Assembly (NCBI GenBank): GCA_030447645.1
Contig: JAUJOM010000025.1
Span: forward strand, 1-52,440
Source: Longimicrobiaceae bacterium
Lineage (GTDB): Bacteria; Gemmatimonadota; Gemmatimonadetes; Longimicrobiales; Longimicrobiaceae
DNA: 52,440 nt
Direction: 5' to 3'
The position numbers and the translations under genes were made by a program. The notes beneath the pieces are model-generated. The model ran no database searches and was not told the DNA's origin. It was given only the letters and a program-made list of their open reading frames with translations. Each line of letters begins with the position of its first letter. Positions within the stretch are counted from its first letter, which is position 1. Shown piece after piece: positions 28,152 through 36,860 of the stretch.

Positions 28152-29507
28152 CGACCATGGCGTCCACTTCGTCCAGGTAGTACTCGAGCCCGAGGTGGGT
28201 GATCTGCTCCTCGCCCATCATCCAGCGAAGGGTGTTCTTGAGCTTCATCTGCTGGATGAAGAGGTCGTGCTCCGGGTACACCTCCGGCGCGTGCATGGGG
28301 CTCTTGAGGTCGAACGAAAGCCACTCCTGGATCCCGTGCATTCCCGCACGGGCCGCCAGGTCAAGGAAGAGCGCCAGGTCGAGTACGATGGGGGCGGCGA
28401 GGATGGAGTCCCGGCACAGAAAGTCCACCTTGATCTGCATGGGATAGTCCAGCCAGCCGCGGATGTCGATGTTGTCCCACCCTTCCTTGGCGTCGCCGCG
28501 CGGAGGGTAGTAGTTGATGCGGACTTTGTGATAAAAGTTCTTGTACAGCTCCGATACAGATCCGGCTGGAGAATGTGCTCCAGCACGGACAGCTTGGACT
28601 CTTCCTTGGTCTTGAACGACTCGGGATCGTCCAGCACTTCGCCGTCCCGATTTCCCAGGATGTTGGTGGAAAACCACCCGTCCAGCCCGAGCATGCGGGC
28701 CTTCAACCCCGGTGCGAGCACCGTCTTGATCAGCGTCTGCCCGGTCTTGAAGTCCTTGCCCGCAACCGGCACCTCGTTCCGCGCCGCCAGCTCCAGCATC
28801 GCCGGAAAGTCCACCGACAGGTTGGGCGCTCCGTTGGCATAGGGCACACCTTCCGTCAGCGCGGCGTACGCGTAAAGCATGCTTGGCGCGATGGCGTCGT
28901 CGTTGGCATCCAGCCCCGCCTCGAACGCTTCGAGGGACTGGTGGACCTCACTTGCCTTGATGTACACCTCGGTGGAGCCGCACCACACCATCACCAGCCG
29001 GTCACAGTCATGTTTCTGCTTGAAGCGACGGATGTCTTCGCGGAGCGCCTCGGCCCACTCGCGCTTGCTCGTCCCGGGCTTGACGTTGGTGCCGTGGAGC
29101 TTCTTGACGTAGCGCTGATCGAACGCGGCGGGCATGGGCTGGATGCCGCGCAGGAAGTCGGCGATCGGCTCGATGTGCTCGTGCCGGTTGAGAACGCCAG
29201 CCGTGACCGCGGAGGTGTACGCGTCGTCCGGGATCGGGTCCCAGGCGCCGAAAACCAGGTCGTTGAGCGTGCTGAGCGAAACAAACTCCGACATGCGAGG
29301 GGTGCGGCCCTCGCTGCGCTTGCCCAGCCGGATCGTGCCGAGCTGGGTGACCGAGCCGATCGGGCGGCCGATCCCGCGCCGCGCAAGCTCCACCCCCGCG
29401 ATAAAGGTTGTCGCCACCGCTCCCAGCCCGGGGAGCAGGATTCCGAGGCGCCCCTCAGCGGGCCGTGGAGCAGCATGGGGCAGATTCACGGCAGAATCTT
29501 CAAGCAT
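28144..29507 (-). CDS. ino1: Inositol-3-phosphate synthase, one frameshift
   Basis: Converts glucose-6-phosphate to inositol-3-phosphate using NAD. The Rossmann start is LGILLPGLGAVATTFIAG. Following blocks are FGAWDPIPDDAYTSA, KKLHGTNVK, VMVWCGSTE, GKDFKTGQTLIKTVLAPG, and after the break ELYKNFYHKVRINYYPPRGD and PIVLDLALFLDLAARAG. The frame breaks near 28551: TATCGGAGCTG should read TATCCGGAGCTG, a lost C, to give LYPELYKN. The restored length is about 455 residues, in the bacterial range (the group related to the actinobacterial Ino1). Overlaps the CDP-alcohol phosphatidyltransferase stop by 8 bases; see the finding on inositol lipids. Confidence 0.93.
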
Positions 29508-30162
29508 TGGGAGTTGCGGTTGGAGTGGCTGCGCGCGTGCGCTGGTAAACCCAGATGATGCGCTGCAGAACGGTCAGATTGGTGAGGATCGCCATGGTGA
29601 CGAAAACCACCTTCAGCGCCAGTCCATCCCAGGCGAGGCCGAAAATCAGTGACGTCAGGCCCACAAGCACGATGCGCTCCGGGCGCTGCATCACGCCGAC
29701 CTTGCAGTCCAGTCCGAGCGCCTCGGCACGGGCACGAATGTAGGAGATCATCAGCGACCCGGCCATCGCCAGGGTCACCGCGTAGATCATCAGTACGTCG
29801 CCACGCGGAACGCTGGTATCATTGTACAGCGACAAGATTCCGAGAAACACCACGATCTCCGAGATCCGGTCCAGAGTGGAGTCGTAAAAGGACCCGAACA
29901 CCGAGACCGAGCCGGTCGCCCGGGCTACGTGGCCGTCGAACACGTCCAGGATTCCGCCGGCCAGCACCAGCCCACCCGCAAGTCGCACGTGGTCCTTGTC
30001 GAACGCGAGCCCGGCAAGGCAGGTAACCACGAAGCCGACGGTGGTGATCAGGTTGGGCTGTACCCGTGCCCGTGCCAGCCAATCGGCCATGGAGTTGAGC
30101 CCGCTGAGAACGGCGGATTCCGCCCAGCGAGGCCAAAGGGTAGCGGAACTGCTGCGGGCCAT
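29500..30162 (-). CDS. CDP-alcohol phosphatidyltransferase, likely phosphatidylinositol-phosphate synthase
   Basis: A membrane enzyme joining CDP-diacylglycerol to an alcohol headgroup. The CDP-AP motif is complete: Asp73, Asp76-Gly77, Ala-Arg at 80-81, Gly90, Asp94, Asp98 (in VFDGHVARATG and GSFYDSTLD). Several hydrophobic helices flank it; length 220. By family alone it could be a phosphatidylglycerol-phosphate, inositol-phosphate or other transferase. Its 8-base overlap with inositol-3-phosphate synthase makes inositol phosphate the best candidate substrate, as in actinobacterial PIP synthase. The ATG overlaps the ylbF-like stop (TGATG). Confidence 0.85.
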   Translation of the reverse strand: MARSSSATLWPRWAESAVLSGLNSMADWLARARVQPNLITTVGFVVTCLAGLAFDKDHVRLAGGLVLAGGILDVFDGHVARATGSVSVFGSFYDSTLDRISEIVVFLGILSLYNDTSVPRGDVLMIYAVTLAMAGSLMISYIRARAEALGLDCKVGVMQRPERIVLVGLTSLIFGLAWDGLALKVVFVTMAILTNLTVLQRIIWVYQRTRAATPTATPNA

Positions 30163-30521
30163 CAGGAAGGCAGAATGATTCGGCTTTGCTCGCCCGCCTC
30201 GATCCCGCGGGCGATTTCTTCGTTGATCCGCATCATCAGACGGTCAAAGTTGGCCTGGGCTGCCACCACGCCCTGGTACACCGACATTGTCTGCACCTGG
30301 TCCAGCAGCTGCTCATATTCGGTTTGCTGCGCTTCCGGCGGCTCCACTCCACGACGCAGCGCACGAGCAAACTCGTCCTGCAAGGTGGCTAGACGCCCGA
30401 GCAGGGGCGCGGCCCCTCGATCCTCCTCGAGCCGGTGATTGGCCCGCTTCAATGCCTGGTACTCGGTGGTCTGCGCGAGCAGACGTCCTACTTCCCGCGC
30501 CTTTTCCTGGATCGCGTCCAT
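30162..30521 (-). CDS. YlbF/YmcA-family protein
   Basis: 119 residues from the ATG at 30521. All-helical, with the family pattern IQEKAREVGRLLAQTTEYQ, then LQDEFARALRRGVEPP and VYQGVVAAQANFDRLMMRIN. In Bacillus these proteins form a complex that controls RNase Y and developmental regulators; in this diderm context the role is unknown and no RNase Y gene is in the window. The longer open frame to 30767 overlaps prmC and is not real. Located between prmC and the phospholipid synthase gene. Confidence 0.8.
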   Translation of the reverse strand: MDAIQEKAREVGRLLAQTTEYQALKRANHRLEEDRGAAPLLGRLATLQDEFARALRRGVEPPEAQQTEYEQLLDQVQTMSVYQGVVAAQANFDRLMMRINEEIARGIEAGEQSRIILPS

Positions 30522-30523
30522 CT

Positions 30524-31396
30524 TTACTCCCTCCCTCGATAAGCGGCCAGCACAATACGGGCACGTCCGGCAAGATCGCGCGCCGTGCGCGGCTCCGCGA
30601 ACCCGCCCGCGCCACGGATCAGCTCTGCCACAATCTCCGTCTGCCCGCTGCCAGTTTCCAGAGCCAGCAGCCCGCCGGGATTGAGGTGCACCGGGGCATT
30701 TTGCACAAGATCCCGCAGCACGCTCAGTCCGTCGGGCCCGGCGAAGAGCGCCGCTTCCGGCTCCCAATCTCTCACCTCCGCGTCCAGTTCACCACGCTCG
30801 CTTTCCGCGACGTACGGCGGGTTGGATACCACCACGTCAAAGCACTCTCCCCGCACCGGGGTGTAAACGCTTCCTTCGCGGAAATCGACGGTGCAGCCGG
30901 CACTGGCTGCGTTGGCGCGCGCCAGTTGGATCGCGTCGGGCGATACGTCGGTCGCCACAACCCGACTGATCCGGTCGGCTCCCTCGGTCGCCAGGCTGAT
31001 CGCCACCGCTCCCGAGCCCGTCCCGATATCCAGCACGGCAACCCCGGTTCGCGCCTCCGCCCAGCGCAGCACTTCTCCCACCAGCACCTCGGTTTCCGGG
31101 CGCGGAATCAGCACCCGCGGGTCTACCACGAGGCTCAGGTTGCGGAAGGCAGCGGTCCCCTCAATGTACTGCAGAGGCTCACGACGCGCACGTCGCCTCA
31201 GGCGAGCCTTGAACTCCGCGAGCTCGGTGGCGCCGAGTGGCCGGTCGAACTGGAGATAAAGATCCAGGCGCTTGCACTTGAGAACCCCCGCCAGCAGCAG
31301 CTCCGCGTTCAGCCGCGCATTGTGGAAGCTTTTTCGCGCCAGGTATTCGGTGGTCCATCGGAGCAGCTCAAGTGGGGTCCATACTCGCTCCTTCAC
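30524..31396 (-). CDS. prmC: Peptide chain release factor N5-glutamine methyltransferase
   Basis: Methylates the Gln of the GGQ motif in release factors. The SAM site is DIGTGSG (123-129) and the catalytic motif SNPPYVAESE with NPPY at 192-195; the N-terminal helical domain recognises the substrate. GTG start, two bases after the prfA stop. The prfA-prmC pair is a classic neighbourhood, with the enzyme's substrate encoded immediately upstream. Length 290 is normal. Confidence 0.96.
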   Translation of the reverse strand: MKERVWTPLELLRWTTEYLARKSFHNARLNAELLLAGVLKCKRLDLYLQFDRPLGATELAEFKARLRRRARREPLQYIEGTAAFRNLSLVVDPRVLIPRPETEVLVGEVLRWAEARTGVAVLDIGTGSGAVAISLATEGADRISRVVATDVSPDAIQLARANAASAGCTVDFREGSVYTPVRGECFDVVVSNPPYVAESERGELDAEVRDWEPEAALFAGPDGLSVLRDLVQNAPVHLNPGGLLALETGSGQTEIVAELIRGAGGFAEPRTARDLAGRARIVLAAYRGRE

Positions 31397-31398
31397 GC

Positions 31399-32460
31399 CT
31401 ATGCCGCGCGCTCCTCCTGACCAGCCAGCTTGAGGCGGTCAATCATCTCGGCAAGATCGCCCCCGAGCACCGCCTGGAGAGCATGCGTCGTGTACCCGAT
31501 CCGATGGTCCGTGACGCGGCTCTGTGGGAAGTTGTAGGTGCGGATCTTGGCCGAGCGGTCTCCGGTGCCCACCTGCGCCCTGCGGTCCCGGGCCCGCTCC
31601 GCTTCCTGCTCCGCGATTCGCGCGTCTAGAAGCCGGGAGCGGAGAACGCCAAGTGCCTTGTCGCGGTTCTTGTGCTGGGACTTTTCATCCTGGCAGGTGA
31701 CGACCAGGCCCGTCGGAAGGTGAGTGATGCGCACGGCGGAGTCGGTGGTGTTGACCGACTGACCCCCGGGGCCGGAAGAGCGGTACACGTCGATCTTAAG
31801 CTCGCTCGGGTTGATCTCAACGTCTACCTCTTCCGCTTCGGGGAGCACCGCCACGGTGGCTGCCGAGGTGTGAATCCGGCCCTGCGCCTCGGTCGCCGGA
31901 ACCCGCTGCACCCGGTGCACACCGGACTCGTAGCGCAGATCCCCGTACGCGTGGCGCCCCCGCACGACAAAGACGGCCTCCTTGACGCCACCCATCGACC
32001 CTTCCGAGAGGGAAAGCAGCTCCGTCTTCCAGCCACGGCCTTCCGCGAAGCGGCTGTACATGCGAAAAAGCTCGCCCGCGAAGAGGGCGGCTTCATCGCC
32101 GCCGGTACCCGCGCGCACTTCCACGATGGCATCGCGGTCCTCCAGGGGGTCACGCGGCGCGAGTAGCTGCCGGAGAAGCAGGTCGGAGCGCTCCACCTCC
32201 CCTTCCAACGCAGCCACCTCGCCCGCCGCCAGCGCTCGCATCTCGGCATCACTCCCCGACTCCGCCAGCATTTCGCGGGCACCGTCCAGCTCTTTTCGCG
32301 CGCGCCGGAGGCGACCTGCGACCTGGGCAATCTCCGCCAGCGTCGAATGCTCACGGGACAGGTCTCGCAGGCGCTTGGGATCACCGATGACGGCCGGGTC
32401 GGCCAGCAGCGTGCCGATCTCCTCGTGCCGGCGCTCGATGTCGTGGATACGGTCTTCCAT
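31399..32460 (-). CDS. prfA: Peptide chain release factor 1
   Basis: Recognises UAA and UAG. Seen: the stop-codon tripeptide PAT (188-190, the RF1-specific PxT), the catalytic GGQ in SSGPGGQSVNTTDSAVR (232-234) and a helical N-terminal domain. The PxT rather than SPF motif identifies RF1, not RF2. Length 353 is usual. ATG at 32460. The rpmE terminator (32476-32502) sits just before it, so it probably has its own promoter or reads through. Confidence 0.97.
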   Translation of the reverse strand: MEDRIHDIERRHEEIGTLLADPAVIGDPKRLRDLSREHSTLAEIAQVAGRLRRARKELDGAREMLAESGSDAEMRALAAGEVAALEGEVERSDLLLRQLLAPRDPLEDRDAIVEVRAGTGGDEAALFAGELFRMYSRFAEGRGWKTELLSLSEGSMGGVKEAVFVVRGRHAYGDLRYESGVHRVQRVPATEAQGRIHTSAATVAVLPEAEEVDVEINPSELKIDVYRSSGPGGQSVNTTDSAVRITHLPTGLVVTCQDEKSQHKNRDKALGVLRSRLLDARIAEQEAERARDRRAQVGTGDRSAKIRTYNFPQSRVTDHRIGYTTHALQAVLGGDLAEMIDRLKLAGQEERAA

Positions 32461-32475
32461 GGTGGGGCAAACAAG

Positions 32476-32502
32476 CGAGCCGGGGCATGGGGCCCCGGCT
32501 CG
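32476..32502 (-). terminator. rpmE terminator
   Basis: A 10-bp perfect stem CGAGCCGGGG/CCCCGGCTCG with a 7-base loop starts 7 bases after the rpmE stop. The minus strand then reads CTTGTTTGCC. A textbook intrinsic terminator separating rpmE from prfA. Confidence 0.85.
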
Positions 32503-32508
32503 TGAGTC

Positions 32509-32709
32509 TTACTTGGCGGCGTAGCGCTGCCGGAAGCGCTCCACGCGGCCAGCGGTGTCCACCAGCTTCTGCCTTCCTGTGTAGAAAGGATGGCAGTTGG
32601 AGCAGATTTCCACCCCGATGTTGTCCTTGCTGGAGCGCGTCTGGAAGGTGTTGCCGCAGGCGCAGTGCACCGTCGCGGTCTGGTACGTCGGGTGAATGTC
32701 AGGCTTCAT
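32509..32709 (-). CDS. rpmE: 50S ribosomal protein L31
   Basis: 66 residues with the zinc-binding form: CACGNTF and [10 protein letters not shown] supply the Cys residues, with the family start MKPDIHPTY. The zinc-type L31 implies the paralogue-switch response to zinc limitation may exist elsewhere in the genome. It stands apart, with a 62-base gap to the upstream ferritin-like gene, and is terminated by the hairpin at 32476-32502. Confidence 0.97.
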   Translation of the reverse strand: MKPDIHPTYQTATVHCACGNTFQTRSSKDNIGVEICSNCHPFYTGRQKLVDTAGRVERFRQRYAAK

Positions 32710-32771
32710 AGCTCGGTCCCGCTATACGGTTCTAGGCCAATATAAACTAGCAAGATAGCGGTTTGTAGCAC

Positions 32772-33197
32772 TTAGCGCCAGTCCACCAGCATGCGTCGAA
32801 TGTCGTCGCGGTGACCGCTCTCGTCCACGATCAGGTCTTCAAGCTGCACCTTAATGCCGATCTCACCGGCCGCCTCTGCCTGGTCAATGCGTCTTGTATA
32901 GCGTTTGATCGTGTCGACTTCGGCCTCCAGCGCATTTTCCAGCATCTGCCGGTTGTCGGTCGTCACCGGGATGGGTGCTACCTCGACCGTCGGCGTCCCC
33001 CCGAGGGCCACGATGCGGTCGGCGAGGAAGGCGGCATGGCCAAGCTCGTCCTGAATTTCGCCCTCGAAGAACGCCTTGAGGTCCTGGCGATACGGGCCGC
33101 TAACCAGGCTGGCATAGGTGCGATACATGATCACGGCCTGGTACTCGGCCGCGAGGTCAGTGTTCAGTCCGTCGATCAGCGTTTGCACAGCGGACAT
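32772..33197 (-). CDS. Ferritin-like/bacterioferritin-family protein
   Basis: 141 residues forming a four-helix bundle. Di-iron ligands are visible: LAAEYQAVIMY, then GEIQDELGHAAFLADRI (ExxDExxH), LEAEVDTIKRYTRRID and VDESGHRDDIRRML. It may store iron or carry out diiron chemistry; it is shorter than bacterioferritin and lacks a clear heme Met. Its ATG overlaps the OMP-like gene stop as TGATG. Last gene of the 45.1-32.8 kb train. Confidence 0.82.
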   Translation of the reverse strand: MSAVQTLIDGLNTDLAAEYQAVIMYRTYASLVSGPYRQDLKAFFEGEIQDELGHAAFLADRIVALGGTPTVEVAPIPVTTDNRQMLENALEAEVDTIKRYTRRIDQAEAAGEIGIKVQLEDLIVDESGHRDDIRRMLVDWR

Positions 33198-33760
33198 CAG
33201 GGACTCCGTTGTGGAAGGTTGTAAATCGCGCCCACCGACAGGGCGGCGTACCGGATTTCCGTCGCAAGCACGCCCCGTGCCTCGGCGAAAATCCGCAGCT
33301 GCGGCCCGAGCGGCATGGCCGCTCCAGCCAGCAGGTTTACCCCGGGCGATATGGTGTCCAGCAGGTCTTCCGTCGCCTGCGTGATCCCGGACCCGCTGCC
33401 GTTCAAGATGTGGAGGGCAATGCCGGCGCCCAGATAGGGATCTCCCACGCGATCCGCCTGCACATAGTGGGCATCGAGGTTCACGACCAGATCCGCCAAG
33501 CGAGCCCCCTGGAATTCAGGGTCCCTGAGAGCAGACGACCAGTACTGTATCCCGGGCATGATGCGGACCCCGGGTCCAAGGAAGCCGAGGTCCGCCCGTG
33601 CCCCGAGGCTCAGCGTTGACTCTACACGAGTGGGCAGGATGACGCCGAAATCCACTCCGATCCCGCCGAGGCGGAGGTTCTCGTAGTCGTAATCCGCGAT
33701 GTCCTGGGCCTGTAGCACGCTCGGCACGCACAGCAGGAGCGCCAGAAGTAGCCTGCGCAT
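33197..33760 (-). CDS. Outer-membrane beta-barrel-like secreted protein
   Basis: 187 residues from the ATG at 33760 with a cleavable signal peptide (MRRLLLALLLCVPSVLQAQD, likely cut after AQA). The mature part alternates hydrophobic and polar residues in about eight beta strands (GIGVDFGVILPTRVES, GVRIMPGIQYW, NLLAGAAMPLGPQLRIFAEA), typical of small barrels of the OmpW/OmpA-like type. The upstream frame to 33859 is spurious. Start and stop overlaps with neighbours on both sides. Function unknown. Confidence 0.75.
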   Translation of the reverse strand: MRRLLLALLLCVPSVLQAQDIADYDYENLRLGGIGVDFGVILPTRVESTLSLGARADLGFLGPGVRIMPGIQYWSSALRDPEFQGARLADLVVNLDAHYVQADRVGDPYLGAGIALHILNGSGSGITQATEDLLDTISPGVNLLAGAAMPLGPQLRIFAEARGVLATEIRYAALSVGAIYNLPQRSP

Positions 33761-35094
33761 CAGTACAGGTCCTGGATCTCGGCGCCCGTGTAGTACGTCA
33801 GCAGGATTTGGCGGTAATCCTGCCCCGCTACCGCCCGGTTCCTGGCTCCAACCTGGCACATGCCGATGCCGTGCCCCCAGCCGCCGCCATCAGCGACCAC
33901 CTCGGTCACTGCTCCGCTGTCATTCTTGGCAACGCGAACATCGAACTTGGATGAGTTGAGAATGCGGCCCTCGGGCGTCAGCAGGATCCAGCGTACACGG
34001 TCTCTGCCGACGGTGAAGTCGCCCGCGCTGGTTTCGATGCGCAGGGTCCGTACGCGCCCGGAGTGCGTGCGCGCCAGCACCCGCATATCCCGCAGCGTCC
34101 CGATGGTTTTTCGACCCGCCGGAAGAGAATCCGCCAGGGTGCGGTTCAGGATCTGCGTCAGCTGCGCACCGGTCCAGCGGGTCGTCCACCGAAAGCGGCT
34201 CGAGGTATGGTCCCACGCCTGACCCGTCGCCGGGTTGATATCGACCACGGACGCAAGGTAGGGGCGGGGCGGCTCGTTCCAAACTTCCTCGATGGCGGCG
34301 GTCTGACCGGCGCAGGTGGAGTGATAGTACGCGTCGATGGGAGTGCTGCGGTAAACCAGGATTTCCCCCGCCGTTTCGCGAACCGCCCGATTCACCTCCT
34401 CGTTCTCGGCTCGCACACCGCCGTAAACCTGGTCCCGCTCGTCCGCGTAAAAGTTGAACCCGAGCCCGACGCGCCGTTCCTTGCGGGCTACCGAGTACGT
34501 GCGCGCGGCTACCGCCTGCGCCTTGGCCGCTTCCTTCATTCCCGGGCTGAGCTGGCCGATCTCCCGCGGCACTACGCCCATCAGGTAATCTTCCATTTGA
34601 ACGGCATTGACCACCGTCAGTCGTCCGGCCCGGGGGGACCGAACCTGGATCGAGCCACGGTAAAGCTGGCCGTTGATCTGCACCGGCTCGGCGCCACGTG
34701 ACCGCGCTACGAGCGTGCCACGCGCTTGCCATCCCGCCGCCCCACCCCCGGACGGCGCGATCAGCAGCGTGCCCGCCGCGTCGCTCGAGACGGTGTAGCG
34801 CTCGCCCCCCTGCGTCCGCCCGAGGCGCTGGCCCGTGTTCATCTCGAAAAACTCGAGGCCGGACGTCGCGGCAAGCTCAATCCGGGTGGTGTCGACCAGC
34901 AGAGCAACCGTGACCTCCGGCTCAATGCGCCGAGCGGGTGGCGCTTCCGGGCGCGCCGGCGCAGCCGGAGGTGCGGGGGTCGGTCCGGCCGTCGGTGCGG
35001 GTCCGGGACCTTCGCGCGGCGGGGCGCAGGCCGATAGGGTGGCGAGCGCCGCCAGCGCGCTAGCCGCGCGCCGCCCGTAGCGCGTCACGTGCAC
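33760..35094 (-). CDS. SpoIID/LytB-domain lipoprotein
   Basis: The best start is the GTG at 35094 or 35088, giving a lipoprotein signal (ASALAALATLSAC) followed by a Pro/Ala-rich linker (GPAPTAGPTPAPPAA). The SpoIID domain spans the C-terminal 250 residues: MEDYLMGVVPREIG, AQAVAARTYSVAR, YYHSTCAGQTAAIEEVW, and near the end GGGWGHGIGMCQVGA. Sporulation SpoIID is a peptidoglycan lytic transglycosylase; in non-sporulating diderms homologues (LytB-type) are of uncertain role, probably glycan remodelling or binding at division. It overlaps the hemL 3' end by 35 bases. Confidence 0.85.
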   Translation of the reverse strand: MHVTRYGRRAASALAALATLSACAPPREGPGPAPTAGPTPAPPAAPARPEAPPARRIEPEVTVALLVDTTRIELAATSGLEFFEMNTGQRLGRTQGGERYTVSSDAAGTLLIAPSGGGAAGWQARGTLVARSRGAEPVQINGQLYRGSIQVRSPRAGRLTVVNAVQMEDYLMGVVPREIGQLSPGMKEAAKAQAVAARTYSVARKERRVGLGFNFYADERDQVYGGVRAENEEVNRAVRETAGEILVYRSTPIDAYYHSTCAGQTAAIEEVWNEPPRPYLASVVDINPATGQAWDHTSSRFRWTTRWTGAQLTQILNRTLADSLPAGRKTIGTLRDMRVLARTHSGRVRTLRIETSAGDFTVGRDRVRWILLTPEGRILNSSKFDVRVAKNDSGAVTEVVADGGGWGHGIGMCQVGARNRAVAGQDYRQILLTYYTGAEIQDLY

Positions 35095-36376
35095 AGTCGA
35101 TCGTGTGGTCAACGTCTGCGTCCTGGTGAGCGGTAGACAGAAAGCCTGCCTCGAAGGCGGAAGGGGCGAAGAAAACCCCCCGCTGAAGGCAGGCATGAAA
35201 GAATCGGCCGAAGAGCCGGGTGTCACTGGTCAGCGCGGTCGCGTAGCAGCGCACCGGACCTTCGGCAAAGAACACGCCCCACATGGAGCCCAGGTGTGCC
35301 CCGACGGCGGGCACGCCGAGTTCGGCGGCATTGGCCAGCAGACCCTCCACAAGCCGGCGGGTGCGGCGTTCCAGCTCCGGGTACGGGTCCATAACACGGA
35401 GCACGCGCAGCTGTGCCAGACCGGCGGCCATCGCCAGCGGATTGCCGGAGAGCGTTCCCGCCTGGTACACCGGCCCCCTCGGCGCGACCCAGTCCATGAT
35501 CTCGGACCGTCCTCCGTACGCGCCCACCGGCAGCCCTCCCCCAATCACCTTGCCCAGGGTGGTTAGATCGGGCCGCACGCCAAAGTGCCCCTGCGCACCG
35601 CCGGGGGCAACCCGAAAGCCGGTCATCACCTCGTCAAAGATCAACAGTGCGCCCGCGGCGGCGGTGATTCGCCGAAGGCCCGGAAGGTACCCATCCTCCG
35701 GCAGAATGAAGCCGGCATTTCCAACGGCCGGCTCGACGATCACCGCGGCAATCCGATCCGCATGTGCCCGGAAAACCGCCTCGACAGCCTCGAGGTCGTT
35801 GAAGGGGGCGGTAAGCGTCAACCGGGAAAGCTCGGCAGGCACACCCGGCGAGTTGGGCAACCCCAACGTGGCCACACCGGAACCGGCCTTGACCAGGAAC
35901 GAGTCGCCGTGGCCGTGATAACACCCGTCGAACTTGAGGAGCAGATCACGACCGGTGAAGGCGCGGGCGAGCCGGACCGCCGACATGGTTGCCTCCGTCC
36001 CGCTGTTGACGAAGCGGAGTCGCTGCATGGAGGGAACGAACTCGCGAATCAATTGGGCCAGCTCCACCTCCGCGGGCGTGGGCGCGCCGTAGGATGTGCC
36101 CCGCGCAGCTGCGAGCCCGATCGCCTCCACCACGTCCGGGTGGGCGTGACCCAGAATCAGCGGGCCCCAGGAAAGGACGTAGTCCAGGTACGAGTTGCCG
36201 TCCACGTCCCAGATGCGCGGGCCCTCGGCCCGGTCCACAAAGAAGGGCTCGCCGCCTACTCCACGAAAGGCACGAACCGGCGAGTTGACACCGCCGGGCG
36301 TCACGTCGTTCGCCCGGCGGAACCACTCAGCGGAAAGCCTGTGGGACGAAGCTACGCTAGGAACGGAGGTTGGCAA
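35060..36376 (-). CDS. hemL: Glutamate-1-semialdehyde 2,1-aminomutase
   Basis: A PLP enzyme making 5-aminolevulinate in the C5 heme pathway. Seen: PGGVNSPVRAFRGVGG at the start, SWGPLILGHAHPDV, FVNSGTEATMSAVRLAR, LLIFDEVMTGFRV and the PLP Lys in TTLGKVIGGGLPVGAYGG. Starts at TTG (36376) overlapping the yajQ stop by 20 bases. Length 438 is typical. HemA and other hem genes are not in the window. Confidence 0.96.
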   Translation of the reverse strand: MPTSVPSVASSHRLSAEWFRRANDVTPGGVNSPVRAFRGVGGEPFFVDRAEGPRIWDVDGNSYLDYVLSWGPLILGHAHPDVVEAIGLAAARGTSYGAPTPAEVELAQLIREFVPSMQRLRFVNSGTEATMSAVRLARAFTGRDLLLKFDGCYHGHGDSFLVKAGSGVATLGLPNSPGVPAELSRLTLTAPFNDLEAVEAVFRAHADRIAAVIVEPAVGNAGFILPEDGYLPGLRRITAAAGALLIFDEVMTGFRVAPGGAQGHFGVRPDLTTLGKVIGGGLPVGAYGGRSEIMDWVAPRGPVYQAGTLSGNPLAMAAGLAQLRVLRVMDPYPELERRTRRLVEGLLANAAELGVPAVGAHLGSMWGVFFAEGPVRCYATALTSDTRLFGRFFHACLQRGVFFAPSAFEAGFLSTAHQDADVDHTIDCARDALRAARG

Positions 36377-36860
36377 ACTGCAGTTCTACCCCGAAGTCCT
36401 GCGCCCTGAGCATGGCCATAACGCGCTGCAGCTCGTCGATCGACGGAGACTGAACACGCACCTGATCGTCCTGGATCTGCGCCTGCACCTTTTTGAAACC
36501 GCCCGCCTTGATCGCCTTCACGATCTCCTTGCCTTTTTCAGTGGCGATCCCCTGCTGCAAGCTGACTGTCTGGCGCAGCTTGTTGCCGAATGCCGCCTCG
36601 GGCTCGCCAAAATCGAGGTTGCGGATCGGCACCCCACGTTTGACGAGCTTGGATTCGATCACGTCGACCAGCGCTTTGAGCTTGTAATCATCGTCCGCCA
36701 GAAGCGTGAGCGTCGCGTCGTTTTTGCTCCACTCCACCTCCGCCGTGACGCCCTTGAAATCATAGCGCTGGGAGATCTCCTTCCGCGCCTGGTTGACGGC
36801 ATTGTCGACTTCCTGGAGATCCACCTCGGACGTGATGTCGAACGTGGCGTTCTTGCTCAT
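36357..36860 (-). CDS. yajQ: YajQ-family nucleotide-binding protein
   Basis: 167 residues: FDITSEVDLQEVDNAVNQA at the start, RYDFKGVTAEVEWSKNDATL and LVKRGVPIRNLDFGEPE, the two ferredoxin-like halves of YajQ. Homologues bind c-di-GMP in Xanthomonas and other nucleotides elsewhere; effector function here is open. ATG overlaps the lolA stop (ATGA). Confidence 0.95.
   Translation of the reverse strand: MSKNATFDITSEVDLQEVDNAVNQARKEISQRYDFKGVTAEVEWSKNDATLTLLADDDYKLKALVDVIESKLVKRGVPIRNLDFGEPEAAFGNKLRQTVSLQQGIATEKGKEIVKAIKAGGFKKVQAQIQDDQVRVQSPSIDELQRVMAMLRAQDFGVELQFANLRS

Noticed and set aside
28575..29558. 327-residue plus-strand open frame
   Set aside because: Antisense to inositol-3-phosphate synthase; no motif.
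32710..32771. Promoter with -35 TTGCTA and -10 TATAGC upstream of rpmE
   Set aside because: The spacing (21 bases) is too long for a standard promoter; an rpmE promoter is likely here but I cannot place it.
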